Source: Conchocele bisecta
Taxonomy: Eukaryota; Mollusca; Bivalvia; Lucinida; Thyasiridae
NCBI GenBank assembly: GCA_029237695.1
Contig: CM055265.1
Location: 81,400,447 to 81,464,446 of the forward strand
Direction: 5' to 3'
DNA length: 64,000 nucleotides
The notes below the pieces were generated by a model, which was not told the origin of the DNA, did not search any database, and was given only the letters and a program-made list of their open reading frames with translations. Positions 11,048 to 21,500 of this stretch are shown piece by piece. Numbering within the stretch: the stretch's first letter is position 1; every line of letters begins with the position of its first letter. The position numbers and the translations under genes were made by a program.

Positions 11048-11135
11048 GAATATGTATGTTGTTACCACTCATTTGAACCATCTCGGTGAGACCATTCAAA
11101 TGCTGATCACAACTTGAACTTTTGTGGAGAAATAA
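11048..11135. mobile_element. Family E element fragment
   Basis: ACCACTCATTTGAACCATCT then GAGACCATTCAAATGCTGATCAC and GGAGAAATAAG. Ends not recognisable. Confidence 0.55.
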
Positions 11136-11627
11136 GAAAAATACTGACATTTTTCCAACTGCGTTATTGTTTATCCTGGAAATTAATCGCACCGCGTCTC
11201 ATGTTTTGTTGGCAATTCACGGAGATTCTCTCACCGGTATGTATATACAGCACTGTAATATATCATTCAAATGATGCTAATGACGGCTACATATATATTT
11301 TGATGATTTAGCCCTATATAATTGCTATACCATCTGCAAATTGTTCAATGTGTGCAGAATATCAGAGGTTAAATTTCTAGTTTAGTTTGTTGGTAACGAT
11401 TCTGTTGCATTGTTGATGATAGGTGTGTGGAGGTTGATGAAATTTATTGTTGCGGTATTACACACACGTTTAATGGATGGAAAACTTTAAATGCATTTTA
11501 ATCAGTTGTGCAGATGGAATATTTTTGAAGGTAATGTAATTCTGTGTTATTTCGCCCTGGGATCAGGCAGAGCTGTATAATTGTGTTGGAGAATAAACAG
11601 ATTTTTCAGCGTGTTTAGGAAGCAACT

Positions 11628-11748
11628 AAACATGCTTTGACAGCACTTCAGAATCATTTCCGATGGAAATGATTCTGAAGTGCTGTCAAACCATGTTTTT
11701 ATTGAGAAATAAGGCAAGATATAAAAGCAACAGCAGACGACAATTGTC
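11628..11748. mobile_element. Family A right half with intact central stem
   Basis: CATGCTTTGACAGCACTTCA and the full central hairpin, then GCAACAGCAGACGACAATTG. The left GTCGTCTGCTG arm and both TTAA ends are missing. Confidence 0.75.
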
Positions 11749-11788
11749 TGTGAAGATTCATTTATTTTTTCACAATTCATAAACATCT

Positions 11789-12122
11789 GTAGTCGATTTC
11801 ACAAAAATTTCTAAGCATACTTATCTAGCTAAGTATACATTGAGGGAACATTCATTTATTTTCCAGATATGCATTATTTCATATAGAACTAATGACTGCA
11901 TATATTTGATGATTAAAAAGTATGCAGAATTATTATACTGAATTTATTACATTATCACAGCCAAAAATGACTGTGATAATGTATGTAATAAAGTCAGTAT
12001 AATAATTTGGTCAGAAAATACTTTATTTCATTAAATAAAAAAGAATGAATTTATTCTTAAATTGAACATTTCTCCCTCAAAGTGTACATAGCAAGATAAG
12101 TATTTTGGTGTAATCTACTACT
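11789..12122. mobile_element. Family C palindromic MITE
   Basis: Type description: ends GTAGNCNATTTCACNAA and their complement, sub-terminal AAGTATACTTATCTAGC, and a central stem TGAATTTATTACATTATCAC closed by CAGCCA/TGGCTG. Other copies at 17535, 30194, 40221, 52534, 54829 and 55858. Confidence 0.8.
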
Positions 12123-12172
12123 GAGCTTGTACTCAAATTTTTATTGCAAAACCAAGCTCTTTGAGCAATCCT

Positions 12173-12381
12173 TTAACCCTTAGAAAGTAGGAAACAAAAA
12201 TTGTTGTCTGCTGTTGTTTCATAGTTTGTCTTCTCAATATATACATGGTTTGGCAGCATTTTAGAATCAGTTCCATTGGAGATGATTCTAAAGTGTTGTC
12301 AAACCATGTTTTGCATGAGAAAAATGAAAAATAAAAATGAACAGCAGACGGCAACATTTAATTCAGCATTGTAAGAGTTAA
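12173..12381. mobile_element. Family A MITE
   Basis: TTAACCCTTAGAAAGTAGG left, GCATTGTAAGAGTTAA right. Stem TTTTAGAATCAGTTCCATTG with mismatches, so older than its neighbours. Confidence 0.82.
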
Positions 12382-12442
12382 AGGAAAGGCTAAGCCATTC
12401 ACCTTATATTAGTTTGAGCACAAGCTTAAACTACAGGCTTAA

Positions 12443-13209
12443 TTAACCCTTACACCGTTATCTTATTATGCCCCACCACGATAGTGGAGGGGGCATTTAG
12501 TGTTACCCTTGTCCGTCCGTCCCGTCCGTCCGTCCGTCACAAAACTTTAACGCTCGGGTAAATGTCTAATAATTTCTTCATCCTTCGACCGATCTGCTTC
12601 ATATTTCATATACACATTGCTCTAATGGTCCTCTACCGCCCTGTGCCAAATCCACGTTCGTCCTGCTCCCGCCAAGCCCAGGGTCAAGGTCACATACTTG
12701 GTGCTTCAAAAACTTTAACACTCGGGTAAATATCTTATAATTTCTGTTCCCTTTCACGGATCAGCTTCATACTTCATATACGCATTGCTCTAATGGTCCT
12801 CTACTGCCCTGTGCCAAATCCACGTTCGTCCTGCTCCCACCAAGCCCAGGGTCAAGGTCACATACTTGGTGCTTCAAAAACTTTAACGCTCAGGTAAAAA
12901 TAAATTTTGGCTTGGAATTTGGCCTCATTTATTATCAAAGCGATATGTGGGGCATCCGTGTTCTATGAACACATTTTCTAGTTTTTTTTGTCGTCTGCTG
13001 TTTATTTTCTATATTCCATTTTTATCATCAAAAACATGCTTTAACAGCACTTTAGAATAATTTACAACATGCTTTGACGGCACTTCAGAATCATTTCCAT
13101 TGGAAATAATTCTGAAGTGCTGTCAAACCATGTTTTTATTGAGAAAATAAGGCAAGATATAAAAGCAACAGCAGCCGACAATTGTTGTGAGTAGCGGTCT
13201 AAGGGTGAA
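12443..13209. mobile_element. Family A MITE split by a family P insertion
   Basis: The left end TTAACCCTTACACCGTTATC is at 12443-12467. The rest (GTCGTCTGCTGTTTATTTTC to AGCGGTCTAAGGGT) resumes at about 12980. The family P repeat between them therefore arrived after the MITE. Confidence 0.8.
12468..12979. repeat. Family P repeat (TATGCCCC ... GGGGGCAT) with 168-bp internal tandem units
   Basis: Starts TATGCCCCACCACGATAGTG with a short inverted repeat to GGAGGGGGCAT and a (GTCC)n tract. AAAACTTTAACGCTCGGGTA-type units begin at 12541, 12709 and 12877 (168-bp period). Ends ...ACACATTTTCTAG. Second copy at 48081. Confidence 0.75.
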
Positions 13210-13307
13210 ATAGAGGACCTTTCATGAGAGTTGATTTAATATTATATTCAATAAACAAGGCTATGCTGAATTCCTAAGGAAATCAGTCAACAAGTTTGAC
13301 AAATATA

Positions 13308-13520
13308 TTAACCCTTACTACGCTGAATTAAATTTTGTCGTCTGCTGGAAATGTTTTATTTTCAATATTTCTCGATAAAAACCTGTTTTGGCATCGCATG
13401 AGAATCGTCTCCACTGGAGACGATTCTCATGTGCTGTCAAAACATTTTTTTTGTTAAGAATTAAGGCAAAAATGAAAAACATCAGACGACAATTTTCGTC
13501 TCCCGCATAGTGAGGGTTAA
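13308..13520. mobile_element. Family A MITE, CATGAG stem subtype
   Basis: TTAACCCTTACTACGCTGAA left, GCATAGTGAGGGTTAA right. Stem CATGAGAATCGTCTCCACTG with its complement, distinct from the TTCAGAATCATTTCC stem of other copies yet equally well paired. Confidence 0.87.
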
Positions 13521-13846
13521 AGCAACACAAACCACAGCAACATGTAGTGAAGCTGTTCTATATGTATTATGCTGGTGTATTACGACTTAATACACTGTGT
13601 TATTAAACTGTGAAATCCCATTTTATACAATTTAGTGCAATTATTTCACCAATAAGTAAATGAAATCAGCACTGGAAATTCAGAAACTATTGTAATAACC
13701 CTAAATATTTGGACATACAAAGTACTTTGTTGTTAGAAACCTATTATATATGGGTTTCCCAAAATGTATTCAAATACATTGTTATTGTGATTAAGGTATT
13801 ACAATCATACTAACCCTAACTATTGTTGAATTCATTTATTAATTCA

Positions 13847-13870
13847 TTCCCCTCCCCCCCCCCCCCCCCA
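13847..13870. repeat. Poly-C tract
   Basis: Near-pure C run of about 20 bases; prone to sequencing length error. Confidence 0.8.
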
Positions 13871-14158
13871 AATATATTGGGTGTCCAAATATTTAGGCTT
13901 GTTTTTTTTTATGGTACCAACGTTGTAGATACCGATGTGATGGCTCATTATGCTCCAGCTGCAGCTCATTCAACATTCGGCGTGTTGATGTGCAGATTAT
14001 CGTTGTTATATGTTATGCATCAACTAGGCTGAATTCTAGGTTTTTCAGACATGTAAACATAAATATTTAGAAATTTGTAGATGATATATTTTGATTCATG
14101 AGCCGAGGCAATTTGTTTTCCATCGGAAATTGCGTAATGTCTTTGTTACATGGACAAT

Positions 14159-14369
14159 TTAACCCTTCCTACGCTGTTGACGGAAATTGCCGTCTGCTGT
14201 TTTTCATTTTTGCTTTAATTCTTAAGAAAAAAATGGTTTTGACAGCACATGAGAATCGTCTCTGGAGACGATTCTCATGTGCTGTCAAAACCAGGTTTTT
14301 GTCGAGAAATATTGAAAATAAAACATTTCCAGCAGACGACAACATTTAATTCAGCGTAGTAAGGGTTAA
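14159..14369. mobile_element. Family A MITE, CATGAG stem subtype, opposite orientation
   Basis: Ends TTAACCCTTCCTACGCTGTT and AGCGTAGTAAGGGTTAA. Central stem GAGAATCGTCTCTGGAGACG. It reads as the inverse of the copy at 13308, with AAATTGCCGTCTGCTG on the left. Confidence 0.87.
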
Positions 14370-14429
14370 ACCCAATTACATTCGAAAGACAATTTTAGGT
14401 GTATATATATACATTTTCTTTGCTATTTT

Positions 14430-14530
14430 CTTATTTCCTAAACAAAGTTATGCTGTGACAACTCATTGGAACCGTCTCGATGTTTAAATATCAACAGCAA
14501 AAAAAGTTCAATTATTAATTAAACTTGTCC
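14430..14530. mobile_element. Family E left-half fragment
   Basis: CTGTGACAACTCATTGGAAC then CGTCTCGATG. The right arm is missing, replaced by AT-rich sequence. Confidence 0.45.
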
Positions 14531-14641
14531 AACTATTATTTACTTTTTCAAGACTGTCCATCATTCAACTGGACATGTACAAGTTTATATATCGGCATAT
14601 TAAATTTGCTATATAAAACATACAAAATTCTTATTTTACTC

Positions 14642-14884
14642 TTAACTCTTAGACCTCTATCTTAATTTTTTTTTGTCTGCTGTTTATTTTCTATTTTCCA
14701 TTTTTATCATCAAAAACATGCTTTGACCGCTCTTTAGAATAATTTACAACATGCTTTGACAGAACTTCAGAATCATTTCCATTGGAAATGATTCTGAAGT
14801 GCTGTCAAAACAAGTTGAGAAATAAGGCAAGATATAAAAGCAACAGCAGACTACAATTGTTGTGAGTAGCGGTCTAAGAGTTAA
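14642..14884. mobile_element. Family A MITE, long variant
   Basis: TTAACTCTTAGACCTCTATC left, AGCGGTCTAAGAGTTAA right, with matched changes (CTCTT/AAGAG) in both ends. Its right TTAA lies close to a family H element. Confidence 0.82.
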
Positions 14885-14924
14885 ATTTAGTTTTTATCGG
14901 CCATGTTGACCCTTGAATTCTGGA

Positions 14925-15300
14925 CCCTTTCAGCACTACAAACATGCATAGTGGTCTTTGCAAACGGTGTAGCCTTCTCATCAGGATCTGCACTTTTTAT
15001 GCCACCGGGTTTCGAAGAAACGGGTGGCATATAGTGTTTGGACCGTCCATCTGTCCGTCCGTCCATCCGTCCGTCTGTCCGTCCGTCACACTTTTCGGTT
15101 AACCACTTTGTCACAGTTTCTCAAATATGCTGCAGGTGGCATCCGCGTTCGACAGACGCATTTCTTGTTGAAAGTAATTTTCATATTTGTTAGAGAAAAA
15201 CAAATCACCTTTTTATAAATAGACATTTTATGATGATTGGATTTGTGGAAAAATTAACATTTCACCGTCCATGGCAGTTATTTAGGGTTGCAAGGGTTAA
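14925..15300. mobile_element. Family H element interrupted by a family U repeat
   Basis: Aligns to the complete family H copy at 18293 through CATAGTGGTCTTTGCAAACG, TCTCATCAGGATCTGCAC, AAAGTAATTTTCATATTTGT and CAAGGGTTAA. It is split at about 14998-15168 by a TATGCCACCGGGTTTCGAAG repeat. It ends 38 nt before the exon acceptor at 15338. Confidence 0.75.
14998..15168. repeat. Family U repeat with (GTCC)n, nested in family H
   Basis: TATGCCACCGGGTTTC ... GAAACGGGTGGCATATAGTG forms a short inverted repeat, followed by GTCCGTCC/GTCCATCC runs and ending GACAGACGCATTTCTTG. It is a common bivalve repeat style and accounts for the Val-Arg-Pro-Ser repeat open frames here. Confidence 0.75.
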
Positions 15301-15338
15301 AACCCCTGGATAACCGTCATGTCTCTCCCTACTTGCAG

Positions 15339-15698
15339 CCGATGAGCGAGCGTCGGAGCAGCTGCACGAGTGCCCGCACTGTGCTTACAGCAGCGTGAGT
15401 GAGATGCACATCGAGGCTCACGTGGTGTCCCAACACGGTAAGCGTACGGCTAGCTGCCCCCTGTGCCAGGAGCCGTTGCCCGACCGGAGCAGCATCGAGG
15501 CCCACCTGACGGCCGTCCACAGCGTCACCAGCGAGGGCCTCCACAAACTGCTGCTGCTCGTAGACGAGCCGCGGCTCGCGATGCCGCCCACCACGATGAA
15601 GGAGCTACTTCCTGGCCCCCAGGCCACGCTCGCCGAGATCAGTGAGGTTAACATTGACGCACTGGAAGCCGAATCTCTACGCCTCGCCACCGAAGATG
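15339..15698 (+). CDS. ZFHX3/4: ZFHX-like exon with two C2H2 zinc fingers (120 codons)
   Basis: The acceptor is CTACTTGCAG ending at 15338 and the donor is GATG|GTAAGA at 15699. The exon is 360 nt, phase 1 on both sides. Finger one has its ligands at exon residues C12, C15, H28 and H33, and finger two at C40, C43, H56 and H61. Both have the C-x2-C-x12-H-x4-H spacing. The second finger (ASCPLCQE ... HLTAVHSV) and the following Leu-rich stretch resemble the pair of fingers that precedes the CWKKGC finger in vertebrate ZFHX3 (family knowledge, compared from memory). The exon is clearly richer in G+C than its surroundings, as expected for constrained coding DNA inside an AT-rich intron. It is bounded by mobile DNA: family H ends 38 nt before it and a 1.3-kb repeat starts about 70 nt after it. 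Confidence 0.88.
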
Positions 15699-15768
15699 GT
15701 AAGATTGCAATAGATTTTTTATTTGTCACTGTGCTCACGGTCAAGGTCAAATCACATTGTGTTTAAGT

Positions 15769-17079
15769 TTTTAGCTCACCTGAGCGAAGCTCGTGAGCTA
15801 TTGTTACCGCAATGTGTCCGTCCGTCTGTCGCGTCGGGCTAACATCCAGGAGTTAAGAGTTAAGGGGCGGAGCCTAAGACAATAGATTCCTTTGATTCAT
15901 TCCGTAAGCTCCTAATTCTATTGAAATTTAGGAGCTATTCCTTTGATATTTTAAAGAACAAAATAGCTCATAAACCCGAAATATTAGAACGTCCGTCCGT
16001 CCATCCGTGAACATTTTCAAACGTCTTCTCCTCGGTAACCATTGGGCCTATAGTCACCAAACTTCATGGTCATGGTCCTTAGGTAGGGGGATTACAAATT
16101 TTTTAAAATGACGTCATTACGTAATCCAAGATGACCGCCGTCTAAAAATAGCACAAATTCTTCTAAAATCTTCTTCTCAAGAACCGCCAACCGGATTTCG
16201 ACAAAACTTGGTAGGAATGATCGATGTACAATGCTCTTTCAAAGTTGTTAAAATGGTGACCCCGGGGTCAAAAATGGACGTGGCCCGTGGGGTCAAATTG
16301 GGGTCAAATTTTATTTTTGACCGAATATGGTCATGTTATATATCAAATCGAAGGTATCAACGAGGTGATCACTCTGGTGCATTTTTTCGAAATCGGATGG
16401 TTATGTCATCCAAGATGGCCACCGAAAGGTCAAAAGGTCGTTCTTTTATTAGAGATTTCAAAATTCTTCTTCACATGAACCGCTTGGCCCATGGTGGCCA
16501 AACTTCACTATTTTCAGTTGTTAAAACGGAGGTCGTCGCTAATCCAAGATGGCCGGCGTATAAAAATAGCAGAAATTCTTAAAAAATCTTCTTATCATGA
16601 ACCGCCAGCCGGATTTTGACGAAACTTGGTAGGAATGATCGATGTAGATTGCTCTTTCAAAGGTGTTAAAATGGACGTGGCCCGTGGGGTCAAATTTTAT
16701 TTTTTGACCAAATATGCTCGTGTCATATATCAAATTGAAAGTATCGAAGAGGGGATTGCTCTGGTGCAATATTTGTCGGAATCGGATGATTATGTCGTCT
16801 CCATGATGGCCGCCAAAAGGTCCATTTATTCAAGATTGTGAACGTCTTTTTCTCAGGAACCACATGGCCGATATGCTGGCCAAACTTCATAGTAAGTTAA
16901 GATCCTTGGGTGAAGCATTTTCAGATTTGGTAAAATGAGAGTCATTGCTTAATCCAAGATGACCACCATCTAAAAATAGCACAATTTGTTAAAACACATA
17001 TGAACTCACTGTCACATTCTCCTCTGGTGTTCATGGAGTCAGGTGAGCGAATTAGGGCCATCATGGCCTTCTTGTTTAT
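15769..17079. repeat. Family V 1.3-kb repeat (TTTAGCTCACCTGAGC ... GGCCATCATGGCCTTC)
   Basis: Starts TTTAGCTCACCTGAGCGAAG and ends CAGGTGAGCGAATTAGGGCC-ATCATGGCC. Internally there are (GTCC)n tracts and about four degenerate units containing CCAAGATGGCCGCC, AACCGCCAACCGGATTT and GAAACTTGGTAGGAATGATC. No real coding capacity. It lies in the intron 70 nt after the donor at 15699. Confidence 0.8.
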
Positions 17080-17154
17080 TAACCCAGCAAAAATTGCGCC
17101 ACCCAGTCCTGTTTGCCATCTGTCTGTTTGGTGTGGTGTTGTATTGGTGTGGTA

Positions 17155-17290
17155 TTGTTTTTCAATGTAAATATTCAGTTCTGAGTTTGGGATTTTGAAA
17201 TGCAGCATGTTAAATACGGGATCGAACCCGTTGGCCTGGCCTTAAATGACCGTAGCTGTTGATAGGCCGCTAAACACCAATTAATGAAAT
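17155..17290 (+). mobile_element. SINE family, 5'-truncated copy
   Basis: Contains TGTAAATATTCAGTTCTGAG, the tRNA-B-box-like complement GGGATCGAACCCG and GCTGTTGATAGGCCGCTAAA, ending CACCAATTAATG. Truncated relative to the 393-bp copies at 28776 and 46685. Confidence 0.75.
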
Positions 17291-17534
17291 CAATCCATAT
17301 TTGTGTTAACATTTTTGGCTACTTACTATCTCTGATACTGTACCATACTTATTTTGATCCTATAGCCCATCCATGTGGCCCCTGTTCTCAAGGTCACTGT
17401 CAAATGACTTAGAAATTTGCATGTTTTCTTTTTTTTTTTTTTTTGGCGTTAAAATTTTTGAGGGATTCCTCTAACATTGTTACTGCATTCTTGTGTAGTT
17501 TTATCAATTGGGCAAGGTGTTAAGTGTTTTTTCT

Positions 17535-17793
17535 GTAGGCTATTTCACTAAACTTACAAAGTATACTTTCGGGGAGAAATTTTCAATTTAAGGATAAATT
17601 TATTAATTTTTATTATACTGAATTTATTACAAAATGGCTGTGATAATATAATACATTCAGTATAATAATTCTGCATACTTTTAATCATCAGATATATGCA
17701 GTTGTTAGTTCTATATGAAATAATGCATTTCAGGAAAAATAAATGATTACTCCCTCAAAGTATACTTTGCAATGTTTGTGAAATAGGCTACTG
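17535..17793. mobile_element. Family C MITE
   Basis: GTAGGCTATTTCACTAAAC left, GTGAAATAGGCTACT right. The central stem has lost one TCACAGCC arm, leaving a short asymmetric loop. Confidence 0.82.
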
Positions 17794-17907
17794 GCCTTGG
17801 CCTAAGCTGGACACCCAGAAAATATATATGTGATGAATTTAATTTTGGCTCATGATTGCAAAGCATGCAAACGTGCATTGGAGTGCTCATATAATGAATC
17901 TCAGTTG

Positions 17908-18118
17908 AATGAACTTTGTACGACTATAAAATGTTCGTAAGTGCAAATTTAGGATCGTCTGTATATTTCAATTGATAGATTTACATTTACTGTATTTACA
18001 TTTACTGTAAATGTAAATCCAATAATTGTTTACAAGAAAACATTGTTAATGTGAAATTTACAGACTATCATAATTTTGCACTTACGAACATTTTAGTCGT
18101 ACAAAGTTTAGTGAAATG
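17908..18118. mobile_element. Family B palindromic MITE, variant core
   Basis: ACTTTGTACGACTATAAAATG left, CATTTTAGTCGTACAAAG right. The core is TTTACATTTACTGTAAATGT instead of the usual GAGCATAGGCTGC stem. Family J sequence lies directly to its right (18120-18181). Confidence 0.8.
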
Positions 18119-18119
18119 G

Positions 18120-18181
18120 CCCCCTGAACCGTAAAGCCTAAGGACCTCCCTGGGGGTCCGGTTAAGGAAGGTTCCACTGTA
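18120..18181. mobile_element. Family J right end
   Basis: CCTGAACCGTAAAGCCTAAG ... GGTTAAGGAAGGTTCCACTG. A possible left part (GCTGGACACCC, 17813) is separated by the family B insertion. Confidence 0.6.
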
Positions 18182-18292
18182 TAGCCATATCTGCTGCTTT
18201 ATGCTATTAGACCCGGGGCTGTATAGGTCAATACACATTTTGTCAAAATGTATTACATGTACAAAAATAAATGGTCAGTGATTTGCTGTTGA

Positions 18293-18513
18293 TTAACCCT
18301 ATCAACACCACAGGCCTGTATAGTGGTATTGGCAAACAGTGTAGATCCAGATGAGCCGGCTTGTGACGATCCGTCTCATCAGGATCTCCACCTTTTGCAA
18401 AGTAATTTTCATATTTTTTAGGACTAGTCTGAAAATCATTTTGTGACCATTGGATTGGTTGCAAAATTAACATATCAAAATCCATTCCAGTTACTCGGGG
18501 GTTAAAGGGTTAA
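18293..18513. mobile_element. Family H element, TTAA-flanked, abutting the giant exon
   Basis: TTAACCCTATCAACACCACA left, GGGTTAAAGGGTTAA right. The hairpin GATGAGCCGGC / GTCTCATC is partly paired. The right end is 24 nt before the acceptor AG at 18536-18537, so the exon's branch point may lie in element sequence. Confidence 0.8.
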
Positions 18514-18537
18514 AATTATTTGTTTTCTGCATTTCAG

Positions 18538-21500
18538 CCATTGACTTGGCCAGCCTGTCGGACAAAGATATTGAAGAGCAGTTTCGCTGTCAGACGTGTT
18601 CAAAAGCCTTCACGAATATTGACCAACTCTACGCACACCAGAACGAGCTGGGACATCTGGAGCTGAAACAGACACCACGTGGACCTGGCTACCTATGTTG
18701 GAAGAAAGGATGCAACCAGTACTTCAAAACTGCCACGGCACTTCAGATGCACTTCCGGGAAATACATGCAAAACGACCAAACTTGACTTCTATGGACAAA
18801 TCATTGTATAAGTACCAGTGTTCGCAGTGTACCCTCGCATTCAGACTGCCGGAGAAGCTACAAATTCACACACAGATTCACTTGATTAAGGCGGCATTGG
18901 CCTGTTCTTTCTGTAGCAAATCGTTTCAGTCAATTGCGAACTTAAAGATACATGTTCAAGTGACGCATGACTTGAGTGAGGAAGATTTGGAACAATACAA
19001 TGACAAAGTTAGTGCTAATGCTATGGTTCTCGCCACCTTGATTGGTAATTCTGGTTTAAGTAAAGTTTTCTCTTTTTCTGAGAATGGGTCTGGTTCCAAT
19101 GACAAGGATGGGATGGATATGGAGGTAGATGATGTGGACAACATTCCCGATTCTGAAGACTCTTCGTCAAAGGGTAGTTCATCTTCGTCAACACCCATTT
19201 CCATGGAAAACGGTATTGATAAGAACTGTAACTCCTTAGATGGACTTGATAAGGACAGTGTTAATGATCTTGATTCAAAAGAACAACAATTCTTTGAGGA
19301 TTATGTTAATAGTCAAGCAATGGCCGAAAATTCATACGAAGATCCTGCACGGAAGTTTAAATGTCACAGGTGTCGCGTTGCATTTACTAGACAGAATTAT
19401 CTCACTGCTCACAATAAGACAATGATGCATCGAAAGGGTGATAGACTTAGTTACCCAATGGAGAAGTATCTCGACCCAAACAGACCATACAAATGTGATG
19501 TATGTAAAGAATCATTTACACAGAAAAACATTTTACTGGTTCATTATAACTCTGTATCTCATCTCCATAAAATGAAGCAGGTGTCACAATCCAGCACCAG
19601 TCCTACACCGTCATCGAATGTGTCATTCTCATCCACGACACATACAAGTATTGCTAACTCCACACCATCAACTGCCACCATGCCATCCCTGGAAAAGGTC
19701 AATAGTAAGAGGCGAGACTACTCTCCAGAAGATGACACCTTACGCCCGTATAAATGTAACATCTGTAAGGTTGCGTACAGCCAGGGCTCGACACTCGACA
19801 TTCACATCCGATCCGTGGCACATCAGACGAAGGCTTCCAAACTGCACGAGCTTGCCATGACTGGCGAAGTTGATCTGACTCGCCCACTTATAGAAGAACC
19901 TGTTGATCCTCAGAAGACCGCTCAAGCTCAACAGCAGAAACTGATTGCAGAAATCATCAGTAAGCAGACATCGGAAGCCATGTCGCAGCAATCAATGTTG
20001 TTCCAGGGTCTGCCAGGGTTTCCTGGCCTCCCATCAGTTACTGGCGTACCGCTGCTCCCAGGGGTACCGCCCCTGTTACCGATGTCACTTCCAATGTCAC
20101 TTCCAATGTCAATACCCAGTAATGTGTTCTCCTCAGCAGCCAATCTAGTAGGCAGCTCTAGTCACACCGCATCTAGTTCAACAGCATCTGCAAACTCAAC
20201 AGTTTCCAGTAAACCGCCTACAGAGTCGTCATCCTTGTCAGCCAACAAGTCCCTGGAGAAGATATCCCAGCAGCTTAAGGTATCACAGTCACACAACACT
20301 GGTCCAGTATTGGAACCATCAACACCTCAAAGTCAGATTAACCTCTCAGGAAATATCCAAGTGTGTAGTCACTGCTGCGCTGTGTTTGCCAGTACCGAAG
20401 CATTTGCACAACATCAGGCCTACTGCTCAGGGGGCTTTGTTAGCCCAACATCTACAGCATTTGGTGCTGTGTCACAGTCTGGTTCCCAAACACCAGAAGT
20501 TCCAAGACCGAGAGAATTCAGTGGACGAGTGAAGGCCCAGGTACACAGGAACTTGTTGCAAAACTATGGCTTTGAGTGTGTCATGCAATTCAATGAATTT
20601 GACCAACCATGTCGTTTACATGAGGCTGATGAGATATCAAACCCAGGACATTGTGATAATCCAGGAAGTCCAAAGAATCCAGGAAATCCAGTTGATGAGC
20701 TCAAAGAGGATCCTGAAAATCCTGGTTCTGATTCCGAGAAAATCGCTGCCACCAAAGAAGTGAAAGAGAAGACACAGCTAGACCTTCCAGAGATGAACAA
20801 GTGTGCATGTGCAGTGTGTGGAAAGGCCTTTTCCAGCGTCTGGGTCCTGAAATCGCATGAAGAGGAAGTTCACCAAGACATTGTACCCACTGATGTCGTC
20901 GAAGATATTGGTGATCAATTTAAGGCAGACTTTGAAAAGAGAATACCAAAACTGGAACTAGAATTTCCTCTACCAAGTGCAGCAGTACCAGTTGTTTTAG
21001 CAGCAACTGTAACACCAACCAAAGAAGTAGCAGAAACTATGGTGAAGCAAGAAATGCCCCCACCACCACCGCCACCCCCTCCACAGATGCAGATGGACAT
21101 GCTACACATGATGAACATGTTTGGTATGATGCCGATGCCCATGTCGTTGATGCATCCAGGTTCGATGATGCCGATGATGATCCCTCCACCAGGAATGGAG
21201 CAGGGCATGAAGTCGCCAAGTATGCCAGGAATGCCAGGAATGCCAGGAATGCCACCTACCTCAGTCTCAATGGCAGAACATCAAAAACAACAGATGCAGC
21301 AAGCTGCGATTGCTAACCAAAAAAGAGCTAGGACTAGAATTAATGATGAACAACTGAAGGTCCTTCGTGGTTATTTTGACATTAATAATTCCCCAAGCGA
21401 TGAGCAAATCCAAGCTATGTCAGATCAGACTGGTCTTCCAATAAAGGTGATCAAGCACTGGTTTAGGAATACTCTTTTCAAGGAAAGGCAGAGAAATAAA

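Noticed and set aside
17230..17290. GGGATCGAACCCG as part of a tRNA gene
   Set aside because: It is the B-box-like part of the SINE; no cloverleaf can be formed.
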